Shown here: piece by piece, positions 21,702 through 30,446 of the stretch | How positions within the stretch are numbered: position 1 is the stretch's first letter | Layout of the letters: each line of letters opens with the position of its first letter | Program-made: the position numbers and the translations under genes | NCBI RefSeq assembly: GCF_000248075.1 | Contig: NZ_BAFB01000241.1 | Location: 1-34,585 of the forward strand | Reading direction: 5' to 3' | DNA length: 34,585 nucleotides | DNA from: Gordonia otitidis NBRC 100426 | GTDB lineage: Bacteria; Actinomycetota; Actinomycetes; Mycobacteriales; Mycobacteriaceae | The notes under the pieces: generated by a model | Told to the model about the DNA's origin: nothing | The model's database searches: none | What the model saw: the letters and a program-made list of their open reading frames with translations, nothing else

Positions 21702-22630
21702 GTGGCTCCGCAGGCACGGCGTCGCGGGTCGTCGCGGTCGTGGTGACGCATCGTCGGGCGCAGTTGCTGGCCGAGTCGCTGGCCGTGGTCTCCTCCCAAT
21801 CGCGTCCCGTCGACCACCTCGTCGTCGTCGACAACGGGAACGAGCAGCAGGTGGCCGAACTCGTTGCTAGGCAGCCTATTCCAACGACGTATGTGGGTTC
21901 GGAGCGCAATCTCGGCGGTGCGGGCGGATTCGCCCTCGGCATGCTGCAGGCGTTGGCGCTCGGGGCCGACTGGGTGTGGTGCGCCGACGACGACGGGCGC
22001 CCGGAGGGTGGTGAGGTGTTGTCGACGCTGCTCGACTGCGCGGCGCGGCATCGGCTCGACGAGGTATCGCCGGTGGTCGTCAACATCGACGACCCCGACA
22101 CACTCGCCTTTCCATTGCGCCGCGGAGTGGCGTGGCGGCGCAAGCGGTCAGAGTTGTTCGAGGGCGACGGCGAGCCCGCCGGCGACGACGACCTGCTCCC
22201 GGGTATCGCGTCGCTGTTCAACGGCGCGTTGTTCTCGGCGCATGCGCTCGACGTGGTGGGCGTCCCCGACCTCCGGTTGTTCTTCCGCGGCGACGAGGTG
22301 GAGGTCCATCGACGCCTCGTACGCTCCGGATTGCGCTTCGGCACGTGCCTGACCACGGCGTATCTCCACCCATACGGGTCCGACGAGTTCCGCCCGATCC
22401 TCGGCGGCCGCATGCACACGCAGTACCCCGACAACGCTGTCAAACGGTTCTTCACCTATCGCAACCGCGGCTTCCTGATGAATCAGCCGGGTCTGCGCAA
22501 ACTGCTGCCCCAGGAATACGCACGGTTCGGCTGGTACTTCCTCGTGCAGCAGCGCGACGTCGCGGGCTTCCGCGAGTGGTTCCGCCTGCAGCAGCTCGGG
22601 CGACGCGAGCGGTTCGTGCGGCCCGACTGA
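21698..22630 (+). CDS. glfT1: Galactofuranosyltransferase GlfT1
   Basis: A 310-residue GT2 enzyme from ATG 21698, counterpart of Rv3782. It opens with V-V-A-V-V-V-T-H-R-R, then G-S-E-R-N-L-G-G-A-G-G-F, and the metal/UDP-binding D-D-D at residues 97-99 in W-C-A-D-D-D-G-R. Later come F-F-R-G-D-E-V-E, holding the catalytic acid region, and Y-R-N-R-G-F. It adds the first two galactofuranose units to the rhamnosyl-GlcNAc-PP-decaprenyl primer on the cytoplasmic face. Coupling to wzt fits a priming-plus-export unit. Confidence 0.94.
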   Translation: MSGSAGTASRVVAVVVTHRRAQLLAESLAVVSSQSRPVDHLVVVDNGNEQQVAELVARQPIPTTYVGSERNLGGAGGFALGMLQALALGADWVWCADDDGRPEGGEVLSTLLDCAARHRLDEVSPVVVNIDDPDTLAFPLRRGVAWRRKRSELFEGDGEPAGDDDLLPGIASLFNGALFSAHALDVVGVPDLRLFFRGDEVEVHRRLVRSGLRFGTCLTTAYLHPYGSDEFRPILGGRMHTQYPDNAVKRFFTYRNRGFLMNQPGLRKLLPQEYARFGWYFLVQQRDVAGFREWFRLQQLGRRERFVRPD

Positions 22631-22634
22631 AGAG

Positions 22635-22778
22635 TCGACTGTACGCTCCCTGCCGCCGACCGTGCGCCCCGTGCCGCCGACTGTGCGCTCGGTGCCGCCG
22701 ACCGTGCACCCCCTGCTGTCGACCGTGCACCCCCTGCTGTCGACTGTGCACCCCGTGCCGCCGGCCGTGCGCAATTCG
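22635..22778 (+). repeat. 21-bp minisatellite array, first orientation
   Basis: Six full 21-bp units (22635-22760) and a partial seventh begin five bases after the glfT1 stop. The consensus is CCGAC-Y-GTGC-R-CCCC-S-TGC-Y-G. Units differ by only a few bases. The same unit, reverse-complemented, makes the array at 23727-23928 on the other side of the oxidoreductase gene. Confidence 0.9.
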
Positions 22779-22798
22779 CGGTCCGCCCACACCAGAAC

Positions 22799-22812
22799 TA
22801 GAACGTGTTCTA
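22799..22812 (+). promoter_or_regulatory. KstR-type operator
   Basis: TAGAACGTGTTCTA is a perfect palindrome that fits the published KstR motif TnnAACnnGTTnnA. KstR is the TetR-family repressor of sterol (cholesterol) catabolism in mycobacteria and rhodococci. The site lies 35 bp before the oxidoreductase ATG, where a repressor would block its promoter. Confidence 0.75.
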
Positions 22813-22847
22813 ACCTGTGAGAGACATCGATCCACACAGGGAGAGAC

Positions 22848-23726
22848 ATGCGGTTCACCTTCGCCGAAGCGATGACAGATCCCAACTTCTATGCACCACT
22901 CGCCCAGGCGGCCGAGAAGGCCGGGTACGCAGGCTTCACCATCCCCGACTCGCTCGCGTATCCCGAGGAGTCCGACGCCGCCTATCCGTACACGCCGGAC
23001 GGCAATCGGGAGTTCCTCGACGGCAAGGCGTTCATCGAGACATTCATCGAGGCCGCTGCGCTCGGAGCAGTGACGTCGACAATCCGCTTCACGCCCTTCG
23101 TTCTCAAGCTGCCCGTACGACCGCCCGCGCTGGTCGCCAAACAGGCGAGTTCCGTTGCCTACCTGACGAATAACAGGCTCGCACTCGGTGTCGGTACCAG
23201 TCCGTGGCCGGAGGACTACGAGTTCATGGGCGTCGACTTCGCCCGACGCGGCAAGCGAATGGACGAATGCATGGACATCTTCCGCGGACTTACGTCCGGC
23301 GAGTACTTCGAGTTCCACGGCGAGTTCTACGACATCCCACGCATCAAGATGACCCCCGCTCCGACCGAACCGATCCCGCTGCTCGTCGGAGGGCACGCCG
23401 ACGCCGCGTTGCGCCGAGCAGTGGTCCGGGGCGACGGCTGGATGCATGGTGGCGGTCCCGCTGAAGAACTCGACGCCCTGCTCGACAAGATCACCGACAT
23501 CCGCAAGGCGGAGGGGAAGCTCAACGCCCCGTTCGAGATCCACGTCATCTCTCTCGACGCGTACACGGTCGACGGATGTAAACGCTTAGAGGACAAGGGC
23601 ATCACCGACGTGATCGTCGGTTTCCGGCTCCCGTACGTCATGGGTGACGACACCGAACCGCTGCAGACCAAGATCGACCATCTCAACTCCTACGCCGACA
23701 ACGTGATCGCCAAGGTCAACCGCTGA
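22848..23726 (+). CDS. Luciferase-like (LLM) F420-type oxidoreductase, likely KstR-controlled
   Basis: A 292-residue protein from ATG 22848 with GGGAGAG just upstream. It is a bacterial-luciferase-like TIM barrel: start M-R-F-T-F-A-E-A, G-F-T-I-P-D-S-L, V-A-K-Q-A-S-S-V-A-Y-L-T-N-N-R-L-A-L-G-V-G-T-S, F-M-G-V-D-F-A-R-R-G-K-R-M-D-E, and P-I-P-L-L-V-G-G-H-A-D-A-A-L-R-R-A. These are the usual cofactor- and phosphate-binding motifs of F420/FMN LLM enzymes. The KstR operator upstream predicts induction during sterol use, and LLM enzymes occur in known KstR regulons. It is not part of the usual galactan locus, and both sides carry oppositely oriented minisatellites, so it looks like a later insertion. 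Confidence 0.85.
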   Translation: MRFTFAEAMTDPNFYAPLAQAAEKAGYAGFTIPDSLAYPEESDAAYPYTPDGNREFLDGKAFIETFIEAAALGAVTSTIRFTPFVLKLPVRPPALVAKQASSVAYLTNNRLALGVGTSPWPEDYEFMGVDFARRGKRMDECMDIFRGLTSGEYFEFHGEFYDIPRIKMTPAPTEPIPLLVGGHADAALRRAVVRGDGWMHGGGPAEELDALLDKITDIRKAEGKLNAPFEIHVISLDAYTVDGCKRLEDKGITDVIVGFRLPYVMGDDTEPLQTKIDHLNSYADNVIAKVNR

Positions 23727-23928
23727 CGCACAGTCGGCGACGGGGAGCGCACACTCAGCAGCACAGAGCGCACACTCGGCAGCACAGAGCGCACAGCCGA
23801 CGACGGGGAGCGCACAGCCGACAGCAGGGAGCGCACAGTCGGCGACAGGGAGCGCACACTCAGCAGCACAGAGCGCACAGCCGACAGCAGGGAGCGCACA
23901 GTCGGCAGCACGGAGCGCACAGCCGGCG
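23727..23928 (-). repeat. 21-bp minisatellite array, opposite orientation
   Basis: Nine full 21-bp units (23727-23915) and a partial tenth start at the first base after the oxidoreductase stop and run to the end of the convergent GT-C gene. The plus-strand unit begins CGCACA and is the reverse complement of the 22635-22778 unit. There are no unique spacers between units. Confidence 0.9.
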
Positions 23929-25488
23929 TCAGCGGCGCATCTCGACGACCTGCGAGTTGTTGAACGGAGTCTGCCGCACGACGTGGAGGCCGGACGCCGA
24001 AAGCTGTTGATACAGCGGAGTCGAGGTGAAGTGGTTGGGCGAGAAGACCCAGTACGCGGTGGCCCCGGGATAGGTGACGTAGCCGCGATCGCGGTCTTTG
24101 TCGGTGATCACCCACATCACGGTGCAGCTCTCCGCGAATCGTCGATACGCGGTGACGGGTTTGTCACCGTCCCAGAGCGAGTCGGCGCGGATCGCATCGA
24201 CCGACGGTCCGACATCGCGCAGGCCGACGAAGTCATCCGGCTTGGCGCGTAGGACCACCCGTTGCGACACCGGACTCCATGTCGGTTGCGACGAGAATGC
24301 AACACAGTCGCCGGGGCGGGCATTGTCGCCGACGTAGTCGGCTGCTTCGGAGAAGTCCGTGCCACCCAGGCGACCGTACGGGCTGCGGTCGGCAAGATAC
24401 GTCGGTGCTGCGGCAGCGGCCAAGACCACAACGAGAAGCGCTGCGGCCCACATGCGGTCGCGGGCGATCTGTCGTACCGCCCACGCGAGGATCAGCGCCA
24501 CGCCACCGGCGGTGAAGATGAGATAGCGGGGCGTGTACACCGCGTCGACCAGCCACGAGAAGACGAAAACCAATACTGCGGGCACCGCCACCCACAGCAG
24601 ACCGACACCGAGGATCGACCATCGCCCCCGTGCGCCCCGAACGGCTGCGACGGCAACCCCCACCACGGTGACAACGGCACCGAGGACGAGGAAAACGGTT
24701 GCACCGTCGAAGAACTCGTATCTCGCGTAATTGGCGAGCATCCGCGGGGTCATCTGCTCCACCCACGAGATCTGGCCCCGCTGAGAGATCACGACCCGGG
24801 CGAACGGCGCGATGACCAGACAGACGGCGAACGCCGCGATCACGAAAGCGATCACACTCGAGAACCGTCGAGGCCTCCCGGCATCCCCGCGGGCCCGTGC
24901 GCAGACGATCATCAGGTGCGCGGCGAGCAGTGTGATGGTGAAGAAGAACCACATCACGCCGACAACACACACGATCACGTACGCCACCCACCAACCCCAA
25001 CGTCGACGCCGCGATGCAGTGACGTCGACATCCAGCGCGATCAGCAGGACCAAGGTCATCGCGATCGCCAGCGCGATCGTCCCGGCATACGATCGGGCCT
25101 CCGAGCCCGCCCAGGTGGTCCGCGGCAGACAGAGCAACACGAGTCCGGCGATGACGCCGAAGCGCGTGTCCCACAACCGTTCACCGAGGACGACGAACAG
25201 GCCGGCCGCGACCCCGATCGCCAGTGCGGACGGGAACCTCAGCGAGAACTCCGACAGTCCGAACACCTTGGTCCAGACATGCATGCACAGGTAGTAGAGG
25301 GCGTGCACAGCGTCGGTCCGCGCGAGCAGGTCGACCATCGCCGACAGCGGGCGATGTATTGCCGAAACCGTCGCAGCCTCGTCGTACCAGAGCGAGGGAC
25401 GCCAGGACCCCATGGCGGACAGGAACACTCCGAGGATCCCGACCGCAAGCGCGGGCAGGACAGTGCGGAGTCGTTCAGTCGCCGTCAA
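23929..25488 (-). CDS. GT-C membrane glycosyltransferase (PMT/GT39-like)
   Basis: A 519-residue protein from TTG 25488, overlapping the glfT2 stop by 14 bp. An N-terminal helix is followed by the first extracytoplasmic loop with L-W-Y-D-E-A, the acidic motif of GT-C enzymes that use polyprenyl-phosphate sugars. About ten more membrane helices follow, and a soluble C-terminal domain of roughly 150 residues. Its neighbourhood matches Rv3779 of M. tuberculosis, a membrane protein by the same locus, although it is shorter. It probably transfers mannose or a related sugar outside the membrane to a cell-wall or lipoglycan acceptor. Confidence 0.75.
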   Translation of the reverse strand: MTATERLRTVLPALAVGILGVFLSAMGSWRPSLWYDEAATVSAIHRPLSAMVDLLARTDAVHALYYLCMHVWTKVFGLSEFSLRFPSALAIGVAAGLFVVLGERLWDTRFGVIAGLVLLCLPRTTWAGSEARSYAGTIALAIAMTLVLLIALDVDVTASRRRRWGWWVAYVIVCVVGVMWFFFTITLLAAHLMIVCARARGDAGRPRRFSSVIAFVIAAFAVCLVIAPFARVVISQRGQISWVEQMTPRMLANYARYEFFDGATVFLVLGAVVTVVGVAVAAVRGARGRWSILGVGLLWVAVPAVLVFVFSWLVDAVYTPRYLIFTAGGVALILAWAVRQIARDRMWAAALLVVVLAAAAAPTYLADRSPYGRLGGTDFSEAADYVGDNARPGDCVAFSSQPTWSPVSQRVVLRAKPDDFVGLRDVGPSVDAIRADSLWDGDKPVTAYRRFAESCTVMWVITDKDRDRGYVTYPGATAYWVFSPNHFTSTPLYQQLSASGLHVVRQTPFNNSQVVEMRR

Positions 25489-27379
25489 ACAATCTCATCC
25501 AGTTCTCGCGGCTGGTCAGTTCGGGCATGGCGCGCTGCCACTGGTCCGCCACGTCAAGTCCCTCGCGACGCAGTCGCACGCACAACTCGGCGAGCTCGCG
25601 ACCGAGCCGCACCGCGGTCTGCTTGTCGCGCCGCCTGACCCGCACCCCGGTCTGCGACGAGTCGGTCACCACGGCCGACGAGAACAGTCCGACATGCCAC
25701 CAGCGTCCGTCGTCGGCGGAGATGGAGACCGGCGCTGGTGAGACACGCCCGAGCCATTGCTGCACAGCACGTTTGACCAGGACGCGGGTTTCCTTGTCCT
25801 CGTCGGGCAGTGGTCCGCGTCGCGAGATCCTGGTGTTCGGGTCGGCGTCGAGTACGACGTCGGCGCTGTCGCGGATGACGGTGTCGGGATACTGCGCGCG
25901 CAGTTCCTTCAACTCCGGCAGCTTCGACACGCCACCGTCGGCCAGTATCGATGGCCCGCTCAGGAAATCTCTCACGGCGAGCAGGAAGGTCGCGGCCAGT
26001 CCGTAGCGCATCGACACGATGTGCGAGCCGATCTCCTTGGCGACGACTGCGGCCACGTGTTTCGGATCGTAGGGTCCGTGGATCGCCGCGACGACGAGCG
26101 CGTTACGCCAGCTGAAGTAGCGCGACCAGTCGTCGTAGTCCTTGAGGTGGAAGTCGGCGTGCCAGACACCGGCATTGGGAAGTGTGACCGTCGGAAAACC
26201 GTTGCGGCGCGCGCGGATACCGAATTCGATGTCGTCCCATTGGAAGAACAGCGGCAGCGAGAGTCCGGCAGCATAGACCGCTTCGACCGGAAGCAAGCAC
26301 GACCACCAGCCGTTCCAACCGGCGTCGGTCCGCGCATCCTGTTGCTTCTCGAGAGCGTTGAGGCCCTGCTTGCCGTAGGCGCCCGGCCGCCCAGCCTTGA
26401 GTTCGTCGAGTGCCTCCCACTCCCCGGTCATGTGCACGCGGTACGTCTCCGACGCGAGCAGCATCTGCGAGCCAACGAGCATCGGCCGAACCGTGCTGTT
26501 GGCGAAGGAGGTCAGTCGCAGCACGGATTCCGGTTCGCAGGTGATGTCGTCGTCCATCACGACGATGTCGGTCTCGTGGCTGCCACCCTTGGTGACCTCG
26601 TGGATACCGCGGTTGAATCCGCCGGCGCCCCCGAGGTTGGGCTGGGTGATGTAGTGCAGGCGGTCACCGAGGACAGTGGCCACCTCACTGAACCGCTCCT
26701 GGTCTGCGACGCGGTCAGTGCCCTGGTCGACGATGTACACAGCTGCAACCCGCTCGAGCACGACAGGATCGGATGCGAGCGCCATCACCGTCGCCACGGC
26801 GTCTACCGGCCGGTTGTGTGTGCACATGACCACCGACACAGGGCGATCACGAACCCGCGAATCCACACTCCACTCGACGTCGGAGATGCTGGCGGGACCG
26901 TCGATGGCTGTCAGCTCGAACCAGAGCGCACCGCCGTCGACGAAGCGCTTGACGTCGAGGTCGAAGCTCGCATGACCCTGGCCGGAGACCTCCGCGGTCT
27001 GTACGGGCCGTTCGCGACCACTGATATCCGACGCCCGAATGTCGATCCGCAGCGTCGTGCCGGGTGCGCAGTCGTGGTCGAAGTCGAGGCGGACCGACCG
27101 CACGCGGGTGTAGCTCTGCCAGAACGACGCGGGGAAACGTCCGAAGTAGGTGTTCACCGACAGTCGGGCGCCGGGCCCGAGGTGTGCGCGACGTCGATCG
27201 AGCCGAACCCGGGAGAGATCGACGTCGGCGTACATGCCCGGCTCGATCCGTGTGTCCGGGCCGGTGAAGAGCGTGCGCTGGACCAGCAAGCGATCCGACG
27301 ACGAGCCGGTCTTCGGCGACAAATCGGACGATTCGGCCTGCTCGGTCGTTGTAGTGGTCGGCTGTGCTGCTGTCGACAT
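25475..27379 (-). CDS. glfT2: Galactofuranosyltransferase GlfT2
   Basis: A 634-residue protein from ATG 27379, near the 637 residues of the M. tuberculosis enzyme. An N-terminal beta-rich domain (about 30-170) precedes the GT-A domain: V-S-V-V-M-C-T-H-N-R-P, Q-P-N-L-G-G-A-G-G-F-N-R-G, D-D-D at 276-278 (metal/UDP), W-N-G-W-W-S, the catalytic region W-D-D-I-E-F-G (381-387) and W-H-A-D-F (His407). C-terminal helices support tetramer formation. It extends galactan by alternating beta-1,5 and beta-1,6 galactofuranose. In M. tuberculosis this gene is elsewhere (Rv3808c, by glf); here it is next to the exporter genes. Confidence 0.95.
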   Translation of the reverse strand: MSTAAQPTTTTTEQAESSDLSPKTGSSSDRLLVQRTLFTGPDTRIEPGMYADVDLSRVRLDRRRAHLGPGARLSVNTYFGRFPASFWQSYTRVRSVRLDFDHDCAPGTTLRIDIRASDISGRERPVQTAEVSGQGHASFDLDVKRFVDGGALWFELTAIDGPASISDVEWSVDSRVRDRPVSVVMCTHNRPVDAVATVMALASDPVVLERVAAVYIVDQGTDRVADQERFSEVATVLGDRLHYITQPNLGGAGGFNRGIHEVTKGGSHETDIVVMDDDITCEPESVLRLTSFANSTVRPMLVGSQMLLASETYRVHMTGEWEALDELKAGRPGAYGKQGLNALEKQQDARTDAGWNGWWSCLLPVEAVYAAGLSLPLFFQWDDIEFGIRARRNGFPTVTLPNAGVWHADFHLKDYDDWSRYFSWRNALVVAAIHGPYDPKHVAAVVAKEIGSHIVSMRYGLAATFLLAVRDFLSGPSILADGGVSKLPELKELRAQYPDTVIRDSADVVLDADPNTRISRRGPLPDEDKETRVLVKRAVQQWLGRVSPAPVSISADDGRWWHVGLFSSAVVTDSSQTGVRVRRRDKQTAVRLGRELAELCVRLRREGLDVADQWQRAMPELTSRENWMRLFDGD

Positions 27380-27637
27380 TGCATCCCATTCGTCTCTTCG
27401 GGGGCTCCACGCGGCACGTGTCAGCCCCGACGGCCCCACACTAACCCACTTCCTGTGAGCGCCCCGGCACCGGCACCCGACGAGCTCACCGCTGGTGGGC
27501 AACGCCGACAGATCACTGCCGCAACGCATTCGGTCGGAATACCGCATTGCTCCCGAACCGGTGCACGCCCGGCTGTGCCGGAGCGCGCACACTGGGTGTG
27601 TCGGTGGTTACACCTGCCGGCGTTACCAGTCGGTCGT

Positions 27638-29071
27638 TCACGCGTCCGACAGTGCAGCCAAAGCAGCCTCAGCGGCGTTGAAGCCACACATCCCGTGCGC
27701 GCCACCACCCGGTGGGGTCGCGGCCGAGCACAGGTAGACACCACGGACGCCGGTCGCGTACGGCTCCGGGGTGAGTCGTGGGCGGGCCACCAGATGGAGG
27801 AGGTCGTTGCGTCCGCCGCCGATGTCGCCTCCGGGATAGTTCGGATTCGCTCGCTCGAGCTCGGCGGGCGTCGTCGCACGTACAGCGACGATCCGGGTGC
27901 GGAAGCCGGGTGCGAATCGCTCGATCTGCGCGGTCACATACTCCGTCGCGTCGCCCGAATACTCCTGCGGCACATGGGCATACGCCCACAGCGGCTTGAG
28001 TCTGCCCGACGCTCGATACGGGTCGGCCACCCATTGCTGTCCGACGAGGGTGAACGGACGGCGAGGCATCCGTCCCGCGGCGACGTCGGCTTCGGCCTGC
28101 ACGATGTCCGATGCTTCGCCGCCGAGGTGCACGGTGCCCGCACGAGCGCAGTCACGTGCCGTCCAGCCGACCTCCTCCTCGATCACGTAGTCGACCTTGA
28201 AGGCGGCGGGCCCGCGGCGCCATCGCCGATACGACCGTGCGACGCGGGCGGGTTGACGCGCGCCGAGGATGTCGGCGGCTGCCTGCGGCAGCACATCGAG
28301 GATGACGACGTCGGCGCTGACCTGCGCGATGTCGGAGAGGGTCTGTCCCCTCTCGATGCGGCCGCCGAGCGAACGCAGCAGACCTGCGAGCGCGCAGGTG
28401 ATCGCCGACGACCCGCCCACCGCGACCGGCCAGCCGCCGTGGTGGCCCGCGGCGGTCAGCATGAGGCCCGCTGCCGACGAACCGGGCAGGTCGAGTCGGG
28501 TGAAACCGTGCGCGGCCATGCCGGTGAACAGCGCGCCCGCGTGCGGACCGAGGAACCGGGCGATGCTCGTCGCCGGTGCCAGCGCAGGCAGTCCGAATCG
28601 GGCCAGCGCGAGCGGATGACGCGGCAGCGAGAGCATCGGCGAGAGCACGTCGTCGGCGATGTCGGGAAACCGCCTGGAGACCGCGCCGAGAAGCGAGAGC
28701 CACCTGTCCCCCGCCCCGGGATATCCGGCGTCGGCGAATCCGGCGGCGGTCTGCTCGATGTCGCGGAAGAGCAAGGCGGCGCCACCGTCGTCGCGTGGGT
28801 GTGCGCAGTCGATCTCCGGCCAGGACCAGCGCAGACCGTGCTCGGCGAGAGGGAGTGTTCGCAGATACGGCGAGGAGACGCCCAGCGGATGAAACGCCGA
28901 ACAGTGGTCGACGACGATCTCAGGGTGCGCCTCGTCGAAGGGCCCGGACCTGGTGCCGCCACCGATCGTGTCGGCACCCTCGAGGACCGTCACGTCGAGT
29001 CCTGCCTGTGCGAGTCGGACCGCCGCCGCGAGTCCGTTCGGACCTGCGCCGACGACGATCGCGGTCGACAC
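27638..29071 (-). CDS. CrtI/PYROXD2-like FAD-dependent oxidoreductase
   Basis: A 477-residue protein from GTG 29071, three bases past the GtrA stop. The FAD site is I-V-V-G-A-G-P-N-G-L-A-A-A-V-R-L-A-Q-A-G, followed by L-E-G-A-D-T-I-G-G-G-T-R-S. The C-terminal FAD motif G-V-Y-L-C-S-A-A-T-P-P-G-G-G-A-H-G-M-C-G is complete. This is the phytoene-desaturase superfamily; mycobacterial members are mostly uncharacterised. Tight spacing with GtrA suggests co-transcription but does not show a cell-wall role. Confidence 0.8.
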   Translation of the reverse strand: MSTAIVVGAGPNGLAAAVRLAQAGLDVTVLEGADTIGGGTRSGPFDEAHPEIVVDHCSAFHPLGVSSPYLRTLPLAEHGLRWSWPEIDCAHPRDDGGAALLFRDIEQTAAGFADAGYPGAGDRWLSLLGAVSRRFPDIADDVLSPMLSLPRHPLALARFGLPALAPATSIARFLGPHAGALFTGMAAHGFTRLDLPGSSAAGLMLTAAGHHGGWPVAVGGSSAITCALAGLLRSLGGRIERGQTLSDIAQVSADVVILDVLPQAAADILGARQPARVARSYRRWRRGPAAFKVDYVIEEEVGWTARDCARAGTVHLGGEASDIVQAEADVAAGRMPRRPFTLVGQQWVADPYRASGRLKPLWAYAHVPQEYSGDATEYVTAQIERFAPGFRTRIVAVRATTPAELERANPNYPGGDIGGGRNDLLHLVARPRLTPEPYATGVRGVYLCSAATPPGGGAHGMCGFNAAEAALAALSDA

Positions 29072-29073
29072 GA

Positions 29074-29580
29074 CTACGTGACCCGGAAGATGACGGTGCG
29101 CTGCACCACGAAGTTGATGACCGTAGCCGTCCCCTGTGCGATCACATATGCAATGAGACTGTTGAGGAACGTGTGCTCCCAGACGTGGGCGAGCCAGGTG
29201 TAGATGCCGACGTTGACGAAGAACGTGCAGCAGTACAACAGCGCGACCGCGATGAACCGAGCGGTACTCGGTGATGCACGGAAGGTCCAGCGCCGGTTGA
29301 TGATGTACGCGCAGGTGGTGCCACAGATGAAGCCGATGGCCTTGGACACCACCGGAGGCAACCCGACCCCGAACTGCAGGATCGTCGTCAATCCGAAGTC
29401 GAGGATGCCCGAGAGGACGCCGCTGATGACGAATCGGAGGATCTGCGTCGCGAGCGGGACGTCGGTCGACGCCTCGGCGTCGTCGACGGGGAGCTCGATC
29501 GGTGTCGGGGCGTGGCGCGTCGAGAAGTCTTCGTGCCGTGACTTGTGATCGTGCTCGTCGTCGGAGGTTGGGTCTTGCAC
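29074..29580 (-). CDS. GtrA-family membrane protein (Rv3789 type)
   Basis: A 168-residue protein from GTG 29580. A polar N-terminus of about 45 residues is followed by four transmembrane helices of the GtrA fold: I-L-R-F-V-I-S-G-V-L-S-G, K-A-I-G-F-I-C-G-T-T-C-A-Y-I-I-N-R-R-W-T-F, A-L-L-Y-C-C-T-F-F-V-N-V, and I-A-Y-V-I-A-Q-G-T-A-T-V. The N-R-R-W-T-F and final Q-R-T-V-I-F motifs are typical. Rv3789 was first proposed to flip decaprenyl-phospho-arabinose and later linked to AftA recruitment. Closeness to DprE1/DprE2 supports a link to arabinan. Confidence 0.9.
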   Translation of the reverse strand: MQDPTSDDEHDHKSRHEDFSTRHAPTPIELPVDDAEASTDVPLATQILRFVISGVLSGILDFGLTTILQFGVGLPPVVSKAIGFICGTTCAYIINRRWTFRASPSTARFIAVALLYCCTFFVNVGIYTWLAHVWEHTFLNSLIAYVIAQGTATVINFVVQRTVIFRVT

Positions 29581-29615
29581 CCTGCCACCCTAGACGGTGC
29601 GCCGAAGCGCTGAAC

Positions 29616-30446
29616 TCAGAACTCCTCTTCGACGTCGGAGTCGCGGGCGGCCTTCTCGCCACGGTCGAGCGTCGAGAGTTCGGCGAGGTCGGCGGCGTCG
29701 AACGAAAAATCGAAGAGGTCCGCATTCTCGAGTTGCCGACCGCGGTGTGACGACTTCGGTACCACCGAGATGCCCTGCTGCACCGACCACCGCAGTGCGA
29801 TCTGCGTCGGCGATTTGCCGTACTTGCGTGCGAGTCTGATGATCACGGCATCGCCGAGCATGCCCTCCTTGCGCCCGGTGGGATGCCACGCCTGCGCTGC
29901 GATTCCCCGCTCGGACATGAACTCACGCAGCTCGTCGCGCGCAAGCGCCGGTGAGCACTGGATCTGGTTGACCTGCGGCCACACACCGGTCTCGTCGTAG
30001 AGCATCTGCAGTTGATGCGCCTTGAAGTTCGACACCCCGGGCACGGTGATGAAGCCCTCCTCCGCGAGGGTCAGCAACGCGCGCCAGGAGTCGACGGTCC
30101 GGCCGAGACTCGGACACGGCCAGTGGATGAGGTAGACGTCGATGTGCGCGATACCGAGTCGGCGTGCGCTCTCTTTGGCCGCGTTGATCGCCTCGTCGAA
30201 CCCCTGGTCGCCGCCACCGAGCTTGGTCTGGATCGCGACCTCGTCGCGGTCGATGCCGGATTCGCGCAAGCCCATGCCGACGCTGAGTTCGTTCGAGTAT
30301 CGACTTGCCGTGTCGAGCAGGCGATATCCCGACCGCAGCGCACTCGACACCGCTTCGACGCATGGCATACCGAGCATGTCGTAGGTTCCGAGGCCCACCA
30401 GTGGCAAACGGTAGCCAGACGAGAGTTCGACCGAGGGGATGTCCAC
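29616..30446 (-). CDS. Aldo/keto reductase
   Basis: A 276-residue AKR from GTG 30446; longer starts upstream lack a coding look. The NADPH-dependent TIM barrel shows G-L-G-T-Y, the catalytic D-T-A-S-R-Y-S-N-E (Asp and Tyr), T-K-L-G-G (Lys) and I-H-W-P (His). P-G-V-S-N-F and the cofactor loop I-S-V-V-P-K-S-S follow. The substrate is unknown; family members reduce small aldehydes such as 2,5-diketogluconate or methylglyoxal. It is divergent from the second FAD oxidoreductase across a 253-bp gap with palindromes, and it precedes gtrA on the same strand. Confidence 0.9.
   Translation of the reverse strand: MDIPSVELSSGYRLPLVGLGTYDMLGMPCVEAVSSALRSGYRLLDTASRYSNELSVGMGLRESGIDRDEVAIQTKLGGGDQGFDEAINAAKESARRLGIAHIDVYLIHWPCPSLGRTVDSWRALLTLAEEGFITVPGVSNFKAHQLQMLYDETGVWPQVNQIQCSPALARDELREFMSERGIAAQAWHPTGRKEGMLGDAVIIRLARKYGKSPTQIALRWSVQQGISVVPKSSHRGRQLENADLFDFSFDAADLAELSTLDRGEKAARDSDVEEEF

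Noticed and set aside
22635..23928. Tandem repeats considered as a CRISPR array
   Set aside because: Units of 21 bp are directly joined with no unique spacers and there are no cas genes, so they are minisatellites.
23690..24115. Open frames through the minisatellite with heptad-like Val-Arg-Ser repeats
   Set aside because: A 21-bp repeat stays open in any frame it starts in. There is no plausible start or conserved ending, and it overlaps the ends of two real genes.
24262..25638. Plus-strand open frame of 458 codons opposite the GT-C gene
   Set aside because: Low-complexity Arg/His/Asp/Gln-rich composition, with no motifs. The minus-strand membrane protein has a full set of helices and the W-Y-D-E-A motif.
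25757..29203. Plus-strand open frame of 1148 codons opposite glfT2 and the CrtI-like gene
   Set aside because: It mirrors the third-position GC bias of real minus-strand genes. Its protein is Arg/Asp/His-rich with no domain, and it crosses two confidently identified genes and their gap.
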